A DNA stretch of 64,000 nucleotides from Amoebidium appalachense (taxonomy: Eukaryota > Ichthyosporea), in the NCBI GenBank assembly GCA_963693365.1, contig CAVNZM010000017.1:5890001-5954000 (forward strand), read 5' to 3'. Under the pieces are notes generated by a model. That model did no database searches, was not told the origin of the DNA, and was given only the letters and a program-made list of their open reading frames with translations. Shown here piece by piece: positions 29,745 through 48,077 of this stretch. Position 1 is the stretch's first letter. Every line of letters begins with the position of its first letter. The position numbers and the translations under genes are program-made.

Positions 29745-30175
29745 AGCTATAATAAAAAGAAGAAAAAGGGCAGCATGTCCTGGCCCAGAACCACACGCTC
29801 ACTGAAATGGGTTACACGGAATGACCAGATAATGAATCAAACTTTGAAGACGAGAGAATGAGCCTTTGAAGCAAAAGAAAGACATTTTGAGCACAAAGAT
29901 GGGGGAGGAGGAAAGAGGCATTTAGTGAGCACAACTTGAAGGAAGGATGGAAGGAAAGAAGAACATTTTGAGAACCACGGCCATCTAGAAAGATGGCCGT
30001 GTTTGAGAACGAAGGAGGAGATGCCTCGGAAAGAAAAGACACAAACTGAATTCCACCAAGACATATCGGTAACACACATCACAGATGACATTGTGCTTAA
30101 CGATGTTTGCTCTCAGCTTTGATTATCGTAAAGTCAGGAATATTATTCGCATTACCGTGAATATAAAATCATCAG

Positions 30176-30277
30176 AATGGAATGCAAAGCGCTGGAGGTA
30201 GCTCCCACGTGACGGTGAATTTGTGGAAGAACCAGCCGGGTGTGGGGGCGGTGATTGAGTCAATCGAGAAGCACAAG
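30176..30277 (+). other. Candidate orphan exon, 34 codons
   Basis: ATCAG precedes a phase-0 open frame (NGMQSAGGSSHVTVNLWKNQ, then PGVGAVIESIEKHK) that ends AAG|GTACAG. Poly-G tracts follow at 30313-30512, the pattern seen on the donor side of the confirmed introns. The family is not recognised and no second exon was found. Confidence 0.3.
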
Positions 30278-30464
30278 GTACAGAGGCAGGCACGTGTGTA
30301 TGGGTGTGTAAGTGGGGGGGGGGGGGGGGGGGGGGGAGGGGGAGGGGGGAAGGAGGGAGGGAGCCTCAGGGGGATGGGTGGGTGGGTGGGTGGGTTGATG
30401 GGTGTGTGGGTTACGATGGGTGTGTGGTACATGGGGAGGCAGGGGGGAGGGGGGGGGGGGGGGG

Positions 30465-30514
<50 letters not shown>

Positions 30515-30842
30515 AGGCACTGTGAGGGAGGCTGACAATCATTCACGCATACGCAGCTAAGCAGAAACAGTAACTGGATAGGGGATGACATGCGACTTGG
30601 GAGGAGAAGAAAGAAAACTTTAACGGTCGAATTTGCAATTCGAAGCTGCTAAATTACATATCTAAGTCCGCAACAGGGAATGATTATGGAGGACGACTGA
30701 TAGATGGTGTCGATATTGGCTGAACATCTGCATGTGGCCATGGATATTCCGACATCTGGGATTAGATTAAGTATGGTAATCGGATGCTATGGATGAATGA
30801 GTCTATGATGTAAATCAGCAGTGGTGTTTTATGCACACGTGT

Positions 30843-31104
<262 letters not shown>

Positions 31105-31239
31105 CGTGTGAACGGTTTGTTGGGGGCGAGGGGGCAGGAGGGGGGGGGGAGGACCGGTGCAAAAATTCCCTGAATCATGGTACCAGTGTCAGTGCAAAAT
31201 TTCCCCGGTGCAAAAATTCCCTGTGACAAGGGGGGGGCA

Positions 31240-31580
31240 CACACACATCGTGCACCGTGGCCCGGCACGCACCCACACATACACACGTTTTGACACACAC
31301 ACACACCACACACACAACCATACCACACACACACACACACAAACACACACAGTGACAAACGAACACAACAACCAAATGTACACACCTTTATATGCACACA
31401 TTTATATGCACACATTTATATGCACACATTTATATGCACACATTTATATGCACACATTTATATGCACATATTTATATGCACACATTTAAATTTATATGCA
31501 CACGTTTATATGCACACATTTATATGCACACATTTATATGCACACATTTATATGCACACATTTATAATTATGCACACATT
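31240..31580. repeat. Array unit fragment leading into a 14-bp minisatellite
   Basis: A partial unit of the long-unit array (CGTGCACCGTGGCCCGGC, then a CCAAATGTACACAC landmark at about 31371) runs into about 13 tandem copies of TTTATATGCACACA (31387-31580). The 14-mer appears to have grown from the GACATATGCACACATTTTCG part of the array unit. Confidence 0.9.
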
Positions 31581-31599
31581 TTCGTTGAGAAACGTGCAT

Positions 31600-32944
31600 A
31601 GTAGAGCCGGGGAGTCCCTACCCGGGCACCTCGGCCCATTAATGTAAACCGTTACACTCTTTCTGCGGGTGTGTATGAGAGAGAGTGTGTGTGTGTTTGT
31701 GTGTGTGTGTGTCACACGGTGTGCACGGCGTGTGTGTCAGTGTGTATGTTTGTTATGTGTCACGGTGCAAGTGTCTGTGTGCCAGTGTGCCGTAACGGTT
31801 CCACAGTGTGTGCATGCCCCGTGGTATGTGTGTGTGTGACATGTGTGGGCCGGTGTGCTCGTGTGCACTGATAAACATATGTGTTTGTTGTGTATCATGT
31901 GTGTGTGCGCGCGCCTCGGAGTGTCTGTAGGCTGTGTTTGTGCGCTTGCGTGCCTTGTGCGTCAGTGAGTGCGTGCGTGCGTGCGTGCGTGCGTGCGTTC
32001 GTTCGTGTGTGCATGCGTGTGTGCATTCGCGGAGTGCGTGCGTACATGCGTGCAGGTGTGTGTGTGTTGGTCCAGTACTTGTGTCGTGCTGCGCGTTATG
32101 TATGCATGTGTGCAGGGGGGCCAAGGGGCGTTGTAAAATTTTGGCGGACGGGGGGAGGGGGGTGATACGGTGCTAACCCACCTACCCAACCACCGCACCA
32201 ATGTATCCCCAATCAATTTCCGCCCTTGCCCTTCAAACTAACTCCCCCCCGGGGCCCCCGCATCCCCCCTCCCCTCCCCCCTCCCCTCCCCCCCCCCCCC
32301 CCCCCCTGGGTACACCTTCCCCCACTGGCATGTTACAAGAGAGGTTTGCACCATGCAACTCTTGCACTCAGCCGTTCCCTAGACTCAAAACATGCCACAC
32401 AGTGTTGACTTTTTGAGCGACGTCACGTTCTGGTTTGGTTGAGCCTCGCCCAAAAAGGTAGACATAAAATGCAGAACACATAATACAGACCACAACAAAA
32501 ATAGGGATTACACATAATACACTCAGAAGAAAACACATAAAACACTACAAAAAACAACTCGGCATTACACATAATACATTGCAAGAAACGACTACATAAT
32601 ACATCACAAGAAATAACGATAACCCTAAATACTCTAAAAGAAGTAAATCCTTTGCCGGGCTATATACCACTACTGAGCCCCCTCCAGCGTTCATTCACCG
32701 GCGATGGAACTCATGCCTCTCCCTTTCCCTCCGGAAAATGCCCGGAAGCAGGAGAAACTTTTTTTGGGGGGGAGGGAGGGGGTATGGACCAGGAGATGAT
32801 GTGATGCTTCAGAATCTGCCCCCCCCCCCCCCCCCCCCTCCCCCCCCCCCCTCCTCCTCCCCCTCCCCCCCCGTCACAGGAAGTTTTGGCACCAGAAAAT
32901 TTTTGCACTGACACCAGGTACATGGGTTAGGAAAACTTTGCCCC

Positions 32945-33023
<79 letters not shown>

Positions 33024-33029
33024 ATGTTC
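31600..33029. other. Gene-poor spacer with degenerate GT repeats and C-tracts
   Basis: 31660-32120 is interrupted GT/GTGC repeat. 32280-32306, 32819-32837 and 32946-32977 are C-tracts, the last followed by (CA)n to 33020. 32465-32625 holds a degenerate short repeat around ACACATAATACA. A third, diverged GTCACAGG..TTTTTGCACTGACACC block lies at about 32874-32940. No gene. Confidence 0.6.
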
Positions 33030-33980
33030 CACCTCATGAACACCCTTCTTAGAATTAGTGTTAACCCGAAAAGCACACTATCCAATCAGAAATGACATCA
33101 AACACCAAGCTTGCATTCCAGAACTCCATAACTTTGCAGTGGGAAAGTTTGCAGGCAGTGGACCAAGCCAACAGATTACCATCAGGCATTTGATAGATTA
33201 ATGCCCACAATTAGGTTTCCTGTCATACGAAAATCCCCCCTCCCCCCCCCCCCCCCCTCTCCCCCCCCCCCCGCCTTCCTTCCCCCCCCTTCCTCCCCCC
33301 TCCCCTCCCCCCCCCCCCCCCCTCCCCCCCCCCCCCCAGCCCCCTCCACTCCCCCCCGGAACGTCCCCCTTGCGGGCTAGTACTTGGGTATACCGTAAAA
33401 GGCACAGCATCCAATCAGAAAAGACCTCATTGACAAGCATGACTCTTGCATTCCAGAAGTCAATACTACTCTTTGCAAGCACTGTTCAATGGATTGCCAT
33501 ATTATGACTGAAATCGATCAATGAGGGTGATAATGTTTCCTGTCACAGTAGTCCTTCCCTCCCCCCCTTCCCCCCTCCTCCAGGAACGCCCCCCTCCCGG
33601 GCCCCTCCCCCCCCCCCCCCCCCCCCCCCCCGGTACCTTCTAAGAACCCCTCCCCCCCCCTCCTCCCCCTTCTAGACGCATCCCCCCCTCCCCCCCCCTC
33701 CCCCCCCCCCCCCGTTCCTCTAAAAACATCCCCCCCCCCCCCTTCCCCCCCCCCCCCCCCCCCCCCCCCTGTTCCTCCAGGAAACCCCCCCCCCCCGGTT
33801 TTCAGAGGAACGCCCCCTCCTTCGAATTCACAGACTTTCACAAATTAAAACCACGCCAATCAATTACACAAATACCAAATATGCATTCCAGTATTCTAGT
33901 TCCATCACCAGAAAAGCATGCTATCCTTTACACATATCGATCAAGGCACACTATCACTTCCGGACCCCCCCCCCCCCCCC
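33030..33980. repeat. Three diverged long repeats, spacing about 330-450 bp
   Basis: Blocks around CACACTATCCAATCAGAAATG (about 33075), CAGCATCCAATCAGAAAAG (about 33405) and the CCAATCAATTACAC copy (about 33855) share TGCATTCCAGAA-type sequence. Two of the three share a TTTCCTGTCA end before C-tracts. They look like decayed tandem units of one element interrupted by C-tracts. Confidence 0.65.
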
Positions 33981-34250
33981 CCCCCCCCCAACACGGACAC
34001 ATGGATCTCACTTTTGAATGAAATTGCAGACTGAAGGGGGGAGGGGGGGGGGGGGGTAACAGTAACGTGTATGTGTGCACATGTCGACGGGCGGCCCTTT
34101 TCAACGGGTGGTGATGGGGGGGGTGGAGGGGGGAGGGGGAGAAGGGGGGGGGGGGGAGAGGGGGGGGGGCAAATATTTCCTAACCCATATCCAGGGGTCA
34201 TTCAGGATTAAGATGATTCACATATAAGATAAGTAGTAATAGATTTTTTG

Positions 34251-34310
34251 AAAAAAATAAAGATTCTAGGGGCTACCGAGGCTGGCGGGAAAATAAGATA
34301 ACAAAAATAA

Positions 34311-34351
<41 letters not shown>

Positions 34352-34440
34352 CCGCCTCCCCCTCCCCCCCCCCCCCCCCCCCCCCCGTTTTTTTGTTATC
34401 TTATTTCCCCGCCAGCCTCGGTAGCCCCTAGAATCTTATT
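34251..34440. repeat. Inverted repeat with about 48-bp arms around a G-tract/C-tract loop
   Basis: The left arm (about 34258-34306) contains ATTCTAGGGGCTACCGAGGC and the right arm (about 34388-34437) is its reverse complement with one or two mismatches. Between them lie a G-tract (34312-34349) and a C-tract (34358-34386), which are themselves complementary, so almost the whole 180 bp can fold into one hairpin. A fragment of the right arm is at 25849-25862. Confidence 0.92.
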
Positions 34441-34443
34441 TTT

Positions 34444-35700
34444 TTTTCAAAATGGTTTTCCCTACCTTCTCGATGAGTCACCGTGCCAATGATTATCTGG
34501 GGTCAGTTGATTCCCACTTACTCACTATTGGTGGTAACAAAACTGTGTTTACACCCTCTAAAATACCATCCAATTTTCAAAAACACCATTTTACTTTTTT
34601 TGCATGGTACGGTACTTTTCTAACCATTGGTGTGTAGATGGTGTGCATGGTGTGGATGCTTCATAGGAAATGTCCGGAAATATATCATCCAGGCCATAGG
34701 GAAATACTAGATATACTGGAAAATTTCGAGTCTTCGTCCATGTTTCGAATATGGCCTCCCGTTACTCTTGTGTGCCCCTCCACGGCAACAGCGCGCGGCT
34801 CTTCGGGAATTCGATTCCTTTCAGCGTGAATTCATCCAGTTTATTTCTCGAACCTCGCGTAGGCATCCTTTGGCGGTTCCCTTGCTGAGTGTTTTTGGTC
34901 TCCCTCCGGCGCGCCAGCGTATGAATGAATTAGGACTTCGCTTTTGTTTTGATTTGGTTAGGCTTCCTTCTCAGATCATCCTTTGTTGCAATTCTTTCCT
35001 TCTTTAGCACATGTTCCCGGCATTTCTGATGTTCGTGCGAAATGTCCTATCGCAAATCTCTCTCCCATTCCGAGACATCCTTTTAAATACTTATCTCCTT
35101 TATTTTTCTCTTCTACTAGTTATCAGCAGTATGTTACTTGGTTTCATACTCAATATCCTTTGCTTCATCGTTGTGATAAAGAGTATCATGGTAGGGCTCT
35201 TGAGCCTGTGCTTCTTTTTATATTAGAGACTCGTCTATTTTCTTTACAATCGTTGTGTAAATTAGCTACTTATATTTATCCTTCCTCTCGTAAACCTACC
35301 ACACTTACCGATTTTGCAATTCTAACCCCTCCTAGTGATATAGCTTGGAAATGTCTATTTTGGCGCTGTAACCTTTGTTTCCATAAATGTTTGTGCCACC
35401 TTTGTGCAGAACCTTTTTCTCTTAAACACTTCGATGGATGTATTTATTTATCTTAGATTATTCCGTTAGAAATTAGAAGACTGGCTTATTAAGATAATCC
35501 TGATATTACGTCTATTGACTATCTGTTGAACCACGGTGTGTTTAACGAGTTTTCTAGGGTGTATGATTATTTAAGTCGTTATCTCCTCCGTATCCGAGAG
35601 TGAGGGCTTTTATATTTTCTTCTCCGAGATATCGGTGATATCTCGATGGCTTCTATTTTGCTGAGCATATCAATAAAGTCATTATAATAATAAAAATTCC
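34444..35700 (+). mobile_element. Broken LINE 3' part
   Basis: Several short frames in succession read like the C-terminal part of a LINE ORF2. At about 34768-35007 comes QRAALREFDSFQREFIQFIS and then LLSVFGLPPARQRMNELGLR, typical of sequence after the reverse transcriptase thumb. At 34983-35456 a longer frame ends with a zinc knuckle CHLCAEPFSLKHFDGC (C-x2-C-x7-H-x4-C), the usual LINE terminal finger. The equivalent finger is degenerate in the element at 20.6-22.1 kb, so the two are probably relatives. Frame breaks make it a pseudogene. TATCAATAAAGTCATTATAA near 35670 may be the tail. Confidence 0.7.
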
Positions 35701-37090
35701 ATCCAAGTTTCGTGATCTCCCCCCCCCGTGTCGGTATCCACATGAGACAGTCATTCCCGCTTACACTCCGTCGTCAAGCCCCCCCCCCTCCCCCCTCCCC
35801 CCACCCTCCTCCCCCCTCCCCCCTCCCGCTCTCCCCCACACCTTCCTTTCTTAATGTGTCGTTCCTGTAAAAAAAATGTGGACTTCTTGTGGTTTATCTA
35901 TGGTTTATTGGCATTCAATTTACGCTGGTTGCTCACCTGTGCTGCAAAATCTTAACAACCTACACGAAAAAAAGTCACGAAAAAAAGGTAGACCCTTGCC
36001 AAAATGAATGCGCTGTGCATTTTGCTAGGAAACTTCAATATTTACATTACTACATGCTTGAGCCTAGACAGCCGGTGGTGGTGAGGGGGAGAGGGGGGTA
36101 GGGGGGGGGGGGGGGGGAGTTGGGGGAAGGGGCAAACACACCCCCACATATGCGAGAACACACACACGCACACACACGGGCACGGGCACACTGCCCGTGT
36201 GCCCACTGTGTGTGCCGGTATTTCAGGACCCGATGGTTCAAGTAACAGGGAGGCCCTGGAAGTGTGTTGCAGGTTGCGTTTGCGTCCGTTTCAACTTGTT
36301 ACAACTACTTATGGATACTAATCGTGTTCGGGCTAAGTCGGGGGCTGTTTGAATTTGTGCGAATTTAAAAATCTAAGACTGGTATTCGGTAAGTTTCACC
36401 CAGAAAACGAAAGACGGCATGTGGTTGCAGTAAATTGTTCCCCCTAAACCTCACGGTCCTGAGGAGCCCCCCCCCCCCCCCCCCCCCCCCCCCGGAGGGG
36501 GGGGGGGGGGGGTGGGGGGGGGGGGGGGGGGGGGGGGGGGCATGAGTGCCATCGGTGAATGAAGGCTGGCCAGCTTCTTTGCCCCAAGATGATTTATTTC
36601 TTTTAGGATATCATAGTGGGGGTTTACGCTGTTTACTCGAGGCAATAGTAGGTGTAACTTATATCATGTGTAATCGTTTTTTTTTAAAATGTAAAATGTG
36701 CTACGGTAATCATTATTTCTTGTAGTGTGACAAGACTTAGTTTCATTGTTATTTCTTGTAGTTACTACTAATGATTGTGTGTAATCGTTTTTTCTTGTAA
36801 TGTATTATGTGTAATTGCTCAGTTTTGCGGCTAGTCCCAACATCAGGATGCCTAAACTTAGATTAGTTAAGGTTTACAGTAACAACTCTGGCAAATTAGT
36901 AAACACTCGAGCTGACTCTTTCGTAGACCTCGGGAGAATGTCCTAGGAGCCTTCTGAGGTGCTTCCCCCGCGGGCCCTCCCTACCCCCCCCTCCCCCCTC
37001 TCCCCCCTTCCCCTCTCCACACCCCTCACACACAAACCTTAAAAATCCCCCCAAACCACCACCACCACAACATAGACACCTTGACTCCAC

Positions 37091-37140
<50 letters not shown>

Positions 37141-37187
37141 ACGGGGGAATAGGGGAGGGGGGGCGAGTGGGGGAGGGAGGGAGCACA

Positions 37188-37241
<54 letters not shown>

Positions 37242-37463
37242 ATACGTATACACACAGAAAAGCACACCCACCCACCCACCCCACAACCACACCAACACAC
37301 ACGCACAGAAACACTCTACATGCACACACGCATATACACAAACATGCAGATACACACACGCTCTCTCTGTCACCCCCCTCTTCCCCCCCCCCCCCCCCCC
37401 CCCCTCCCCCCCCCCCCTTTCTTTCTCCCTTCCCCCCGGCCCCCCTCCCCCCCCTCTCCCCAG
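35701..37463. other. Gene-poor spacer
   Basis: C-rich runs at 35780-35830; a hairpin GGGCACGGGCA..TGCCCGTGTGCCC at about 36178-36203; a C-tract/G-tract pair at 36467-36540; a fragment of the 140-bp repeat at 36622-36648; a degenerate minus-strand copy of the ACACATAATACA repeat at 36640-36830; then C-, G- and CA-tracts at 37092-37240 and 37384-37420. No supported gene. Confidence 0.55.
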
Positions 37464-37785
37464 CAACATGTGTTCGGGCTGCCTGATCACGAACCTTGCA
37501 ATAGGTACCGTAACGACCCATGTGGGGGCAGGTAGAACCCAATAATTGCACATACATGCAGATGAATACCACCAGGGGAAAAAAGATCAAAAAAAGAGGG
37601 GGAAAGGGGTGGTTGGCCCAAATGGGTGTAGTGGTGGTGTGCCTGAGTGCACTAGTGTGTGTTTTTGTGTGTGGGTGACATGTGGTGCGGGGAGGGGGGA
37701 AGGGGTCAATCCCTGGGGAGAGGGGGGGGGGGGGGGGGGGGGGGGGGATGAAGTACACACATAGTATGGCGTGGATGTGCCCCCC

Positions 37786-37832
<47 letters not shown>

Positions 37833-37922
37833 ACATGTACACACACGCTGCACACACACACGGACACGCGCAGTCAACTCGGCATTACGCATGGGTGTTG
37901 GGCCAGATTGGCCAGCTTGTAA
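37464..37922 (+). other. Candidate two-exon 3' end of an unknown gene
   Basis: First piece 37464-37531: a strong C/T-rich tract and CAG before it and GCAG|GTAGAA after it, encoding HVFGLPDHEPCNRYRNDPCG in one frame. Second piece from 37874 after CGCGCAG; with phase 2 it continues SQLGITHGCWARLASL and stops at 37922. Between them the order is G-tract (37721-37747), C-tract (37781-37832), then CACACA, exactly the confirmed intron pattern. A second frame is also open across the junction, so the product is uncertain. Not recognised. Confidence 0.3.
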
Positions 37923-39082
37923 TCTGATACTACATGATAATATTACGATACTACGATAATAATGCGATAATTTTACTATACTAAAACATAATACTACGTG
38001 ATAAGTGACTAAGAGGCAGCAGTGTCTAAGACTTGTGGAAAACATTACTATAATTAACAATTTGTGCAGGTTCATAGGTCACCTACATGATTTATATTTA
38101 TTCATCGCTAGGACTCTACTATGCTACTTGTAATAAGTACATACTAAATGGCAAACTTTCCTTTAATCGTACACATCAGGACAAACCCGTGTCCACTACT
38201 ATTTATCAGTATGTCAAGAATCAAACCGTAGGTGAATCTGAGCTAGGTGAATATGATAACTTAGGTACTGCTAGATACTTCTATTTTGTGATCTCCTATG
38301 ACATACTATGAGGCTTCACTACTATATAATTAAATTCCATTTTTGGGGCATTATGTTTTTATTCGCAACAAATCGTAGGTGAATGTGAGTGCGAGCTAGG
38401 TGAACATGATAACTCTTACTTTGTGATGTCATGCTATGATAAGGCTTCACAACCACTATACACTTCCTTTCTGGATGTTATTATTTAATATACTCAGTGT
38501 GTCTATCATAATCAGCATTGTGTGCGGAAGAGCCAGTCACCCGAGTGGCTCATTTCAGCGCCAAACACGAGCCATCCAAGACCGTTCTCCTTCTTAGTAC
38601 CGGGCTGGTTGGATACCTGCAGCAAGAAAACACGTGTCACTGATGAACTGCTCAGATCCCACTGTGCCACAGCCAAAACCCTTCACAAATAGTCACAATC
38701 ACCGCAACATCCAATGATGTCCCTAACAGACTAGGTCTAGCAGATAGGCGGGCCAGGATGCCGAAAAGGGAGGGAAGGGCGCGGGGGGAGGGGGGGGGGG
38801 GGGGGGGGAAGGAGAATGTGTTACAGAGTACGAGTGCACGTACTGTATATGACGGAAAACACAAAGTAGATTGCAAAGCACACATTAAAATGAATGCATC
38901 ATCAGCAGAGTCCACCATCCGGCGGCGGGAGGGACGGGAGGAGGGGGGAAGGGGGGGGGGGGGGGGGGGGGGGAGTTGGAGGCTGCCCTGTGCGCTCGTT
39001 GTTGGGATGGGGTTATGCTCCTTTTTATTCATTTTCTCGTGTCTTTTTCTTATCACCTTTTTGGTTCTTTCTTTGGAGTGAG

Positions 39083-39131
<49 letters not shown>

Positions 39132-39855
39132 GGGGGAGGGGGGGATGGGGGGCAAGGGGGAGAGTGACCGGAAATGAGCGAGGGGGGAGGAGAGAGAAAG
39201 GAGAGAAAACGGGGGGGCCTGGGGGGGGGGGGGGGGGGGAGGGGAGGGAGATGGGGGGATGGGGGGAGAGAGGGTGAGTCTGAGTGGGAGCGGGATTGGG
39301 AGGAAAGGGACAGAGAGGAAGATCAAGGGGAGAAAGTGGGTTGAAAGGGAAAGAAAGAGAGGGCAAAGAAAGATAAGAAAGGGAGGGAGGGAAGGGAGGG
39401 AGGGAGGGAGGGAGGGGGGAAAGGTGGGAGGGAGGGAGGGAGGGGAGGAGGGAGGGTGGTACACAAGCCTTGTTTAACTGATTCAAATTTGATAGGTTAC
39501 TTCTATAAAGCTGTTAAATTAATTATCCTATAGTGCTAGGACTATTTATAGAAGATTAGAGTACTTTAGATGATCATAAAAATAAAAGTTCCCCTCCCTT
39601 TGCATTTGATATACTGAGAATATTCTCAAAAGCAAAAGCACCTAAATTGCCATCCTAAAAAAACTCCAAAATTGCCATACAAGGGGTACACACGTAGAGA
39701 AAGAGAAGAGGACACGAGAGGAGAAGAGAGAGGTGCTGGATGTTCCTAGGACCTGGAGGGAGGGAGGGAGGGAGGGAGGGAGGGAGGGACACACACACAC
39801 ACACACGCAAACACACACGCACACGCACACGCACACACACACAGGGAGAGAGCCT

Positions 39856-39929
<74 letters not shown>

Positions 39930-40267
39930 GTGAGGGAGGGAGATAGATTTTTCATGTACATGTATATGTGCGTGTGTGCGTGTGTGTGTGTGCATAGAGA
40001 CTCGGAGACTGTGTGTGTGCGTAGGGGGGGGGGGGGGGGGGGGGGGGGAGGAAGAGAAGGAGAGAGGGAGAGAGATCGAAGAGAGATAGAGAAAGAGAAG
40101 AGAGAGGGGGAAGGGAGGGGGGACGGGGGGGGAGAGAAAAGAGATAGAGAGAGTTGCATGCGAGCACAACACTTCATGCCAACAGCATCTACTATTCGAT
40201 GAAGGAAGGCGGAACACTTCGTGCCAGAGTTTTACAATCGCAACAATTGTCCATATGCAACTATCAT
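37923..40267. other. AT-rich then purine-rich spacer
   Basis: 37930-38040 is ATAC/GATAAT-rich. 38225-38345 and 38375-38475 are a diverged tandem pair (shared CGTAGGTGAAT, GAGCTAGGTGAA, TTTGTGAT, GGCTTCAC). 38758-40160 is G- and GA-rich with (GT)n at 39084-39130, (GGGA)n at 39755-39788, a G-tract at 39857-39886 and (GA)n at 39886-39926. An intronic element copy on the minus strand is at 38808-38930. Confidence 0.6.
38808..38930 (-). repeat. Intronic-type element copy without a known host gene
   Basis: On the minus strand it has CTCTGCTGATGATGCATTC, later TTTGTGTTTTCCGTCATATA, and ends CTCTGTAACACATTCTCC before C-tracts. If the sense-orientation rule holds, it predicts a minus-strand transcript here, perhaps continuing from the candidate exon at 40268-40712. 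Confidence 0.65.
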
Positions 40268-40712
40268 ACCTGCAGGCTGCGGCCATCACGGAACTTGGCC
40301 ACGTAGCTCACAGTCTCACCCGTACACGTCACCGTCCCCCCACCAGGACTTGCCGTATCGACGGCTTGCAACGTACCATTGACAACCTCTACCGTGTAAG
40401 AAAACGACACAGTGCATGGGCCCATGCCGCTGTCGACATATGTTTCGCAAGAGTACCGTTGATGTCAAACTCTTTGGCTGTAGGATCATATGTTGATTGT
40501 GTCCGTGATTTTTTATGATCGCAGTTGTACAGGAAAGAGATGCCGCTGGTAGGTGAGTTCAGTTGCAAACAGTAACCGCCATCATCAGGGTTTGTGCTGT
40601 TGAAGAGTTCCGTTGCCATGGATGAATATTGAATTTCTCCATCCGGCCCAATATTGCGAGCGCGCTCGCAATGCGAAGGGGGTGGTTGTTGGAAGGCTGG
40701 CCAGGGCGCACA
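40268..40712 (-). pseudogene. Unrecognised coding block with a frameshift
   Basis: On the minus strand one frame is open from about 40725 to 40393 and includes CERARNIGPDGEIQYSS, MATELFNSTNPDDGGYCLQL and SRTQSTYDPTAKEFDING. At about 40455-40465 a second frame takes over with YSCETYVDSGMGPCTVSFSY and TCTGETVSYVAKFRDGRSLQ, ending CTGCAG|GTATGA. The change of frame happens without any visible intron, so either a base is missing here or the gene is decayed. Composition (Cys, NxT sites) suggests an extracellular protein. The possible acceptor at 40713-40714 is poor. It lies downstream of the PLA2 gene on the same strand and may be a separate gene. Confidence 0.4.
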
Positions 40713-41421
40713 CTTAACACGTCCCCATCATTGGTTTCGTGTCATCGACTTCACCACTAAGAGAGCATACATGCATGCTCGTTCGTAAGCCAATCAGAAG
40801 TTCGCGGGTGCCTGGTTCCGTTCTTGTACGTGTGAAATAAGGTCAACTGTTACGATGGTAATTACGCTGATTATCTCCCACTTTATTTCTGAATCATCTT
40901 GTAACTAAAACATGTCGACCAATAATTTAGTTTCGTACTCCTGACTTCAAGTGACATTATGACCCCCCCCCCCCCCCCCCCCCCCCAACCCCAAATGATT
41001 CCCAAACTCAAGAGTCCAAAATTAGGCAATTCAACAATACCAATCCAGGCAAAATATGTTGTGTTTCCGGATTGGACGGAGGGAACGGCCATTAAAGTGC
41101 AATGATCCCCCTTAACCACAACATCCAGCACCCTGCTAGAGTCTAGCATGACATCGTCACTACGTCATACACGAATTAAAGAATATGATAAATATGTGTT
41201 AATCAACTTCAGGTTGTTCTCTGACGTATCTTGTACAAAGTTCCATCACAACAATTTCTCAAACTCCTTGCTAATGTAAACTCAAGTTTCACATGGTACT
41301 TCATCAGTGATCACATGAGTGTGTTTCTTTTGTGTTCTAACCCCCTCCCCCCCCCCCCCCCCCCCCCCCCACCATCACCACCACCACTCTAACAACCACA
41401 CAAACACACACCACACCCGCA

Positions 41422-41461
<40 letters not shown>

Positions 41462-41995
41462 AACAGACACACCGCTACAAACACCCCCCCCCACACACAC
41501 CTACAGTTCCACACACCTCACATACACCCCTTTACATTAGCCCACCACCGGGCCAAAAAGAAAAAAAAAAAAAAACGGAAAAAAAAAAAAAAAAAAAAAA
41601 AAAAAGGGATTATTCAGAGGCGATTTTATCTGTCTCACCTGACTCTGCAGCCGGGCCTCCCATCGCGTATACCTCACTGGTGTCATCCTCAGACCTCGAA
41701 AATTCACATACTTCGCAGCCTCAGCTCTGCCTCCCATCATCCATATACCTCACTTGTTTCATCCTCGACCTCGTTAATGACATTGCAGACCCTTCGCTCT
41801 ACAGTGTGAGCCCCGCCTCCTCCAATTCAGTTATAACTCACTGGTTTCATCCTCGACCTCGTTAATGACATTGCATATCGTTCACTCTAAGGGTGTGTCT
41901 CGCGTTAGCTATAACTCAATGATTTCGTTCTCGACCTCGTTTTTGAAATAACAAACCCTTTCCTCTACAGTGTGGGCTCTGCCTCACGACGTCAA

Positions 41996-48077
<6,082 letters not shown>

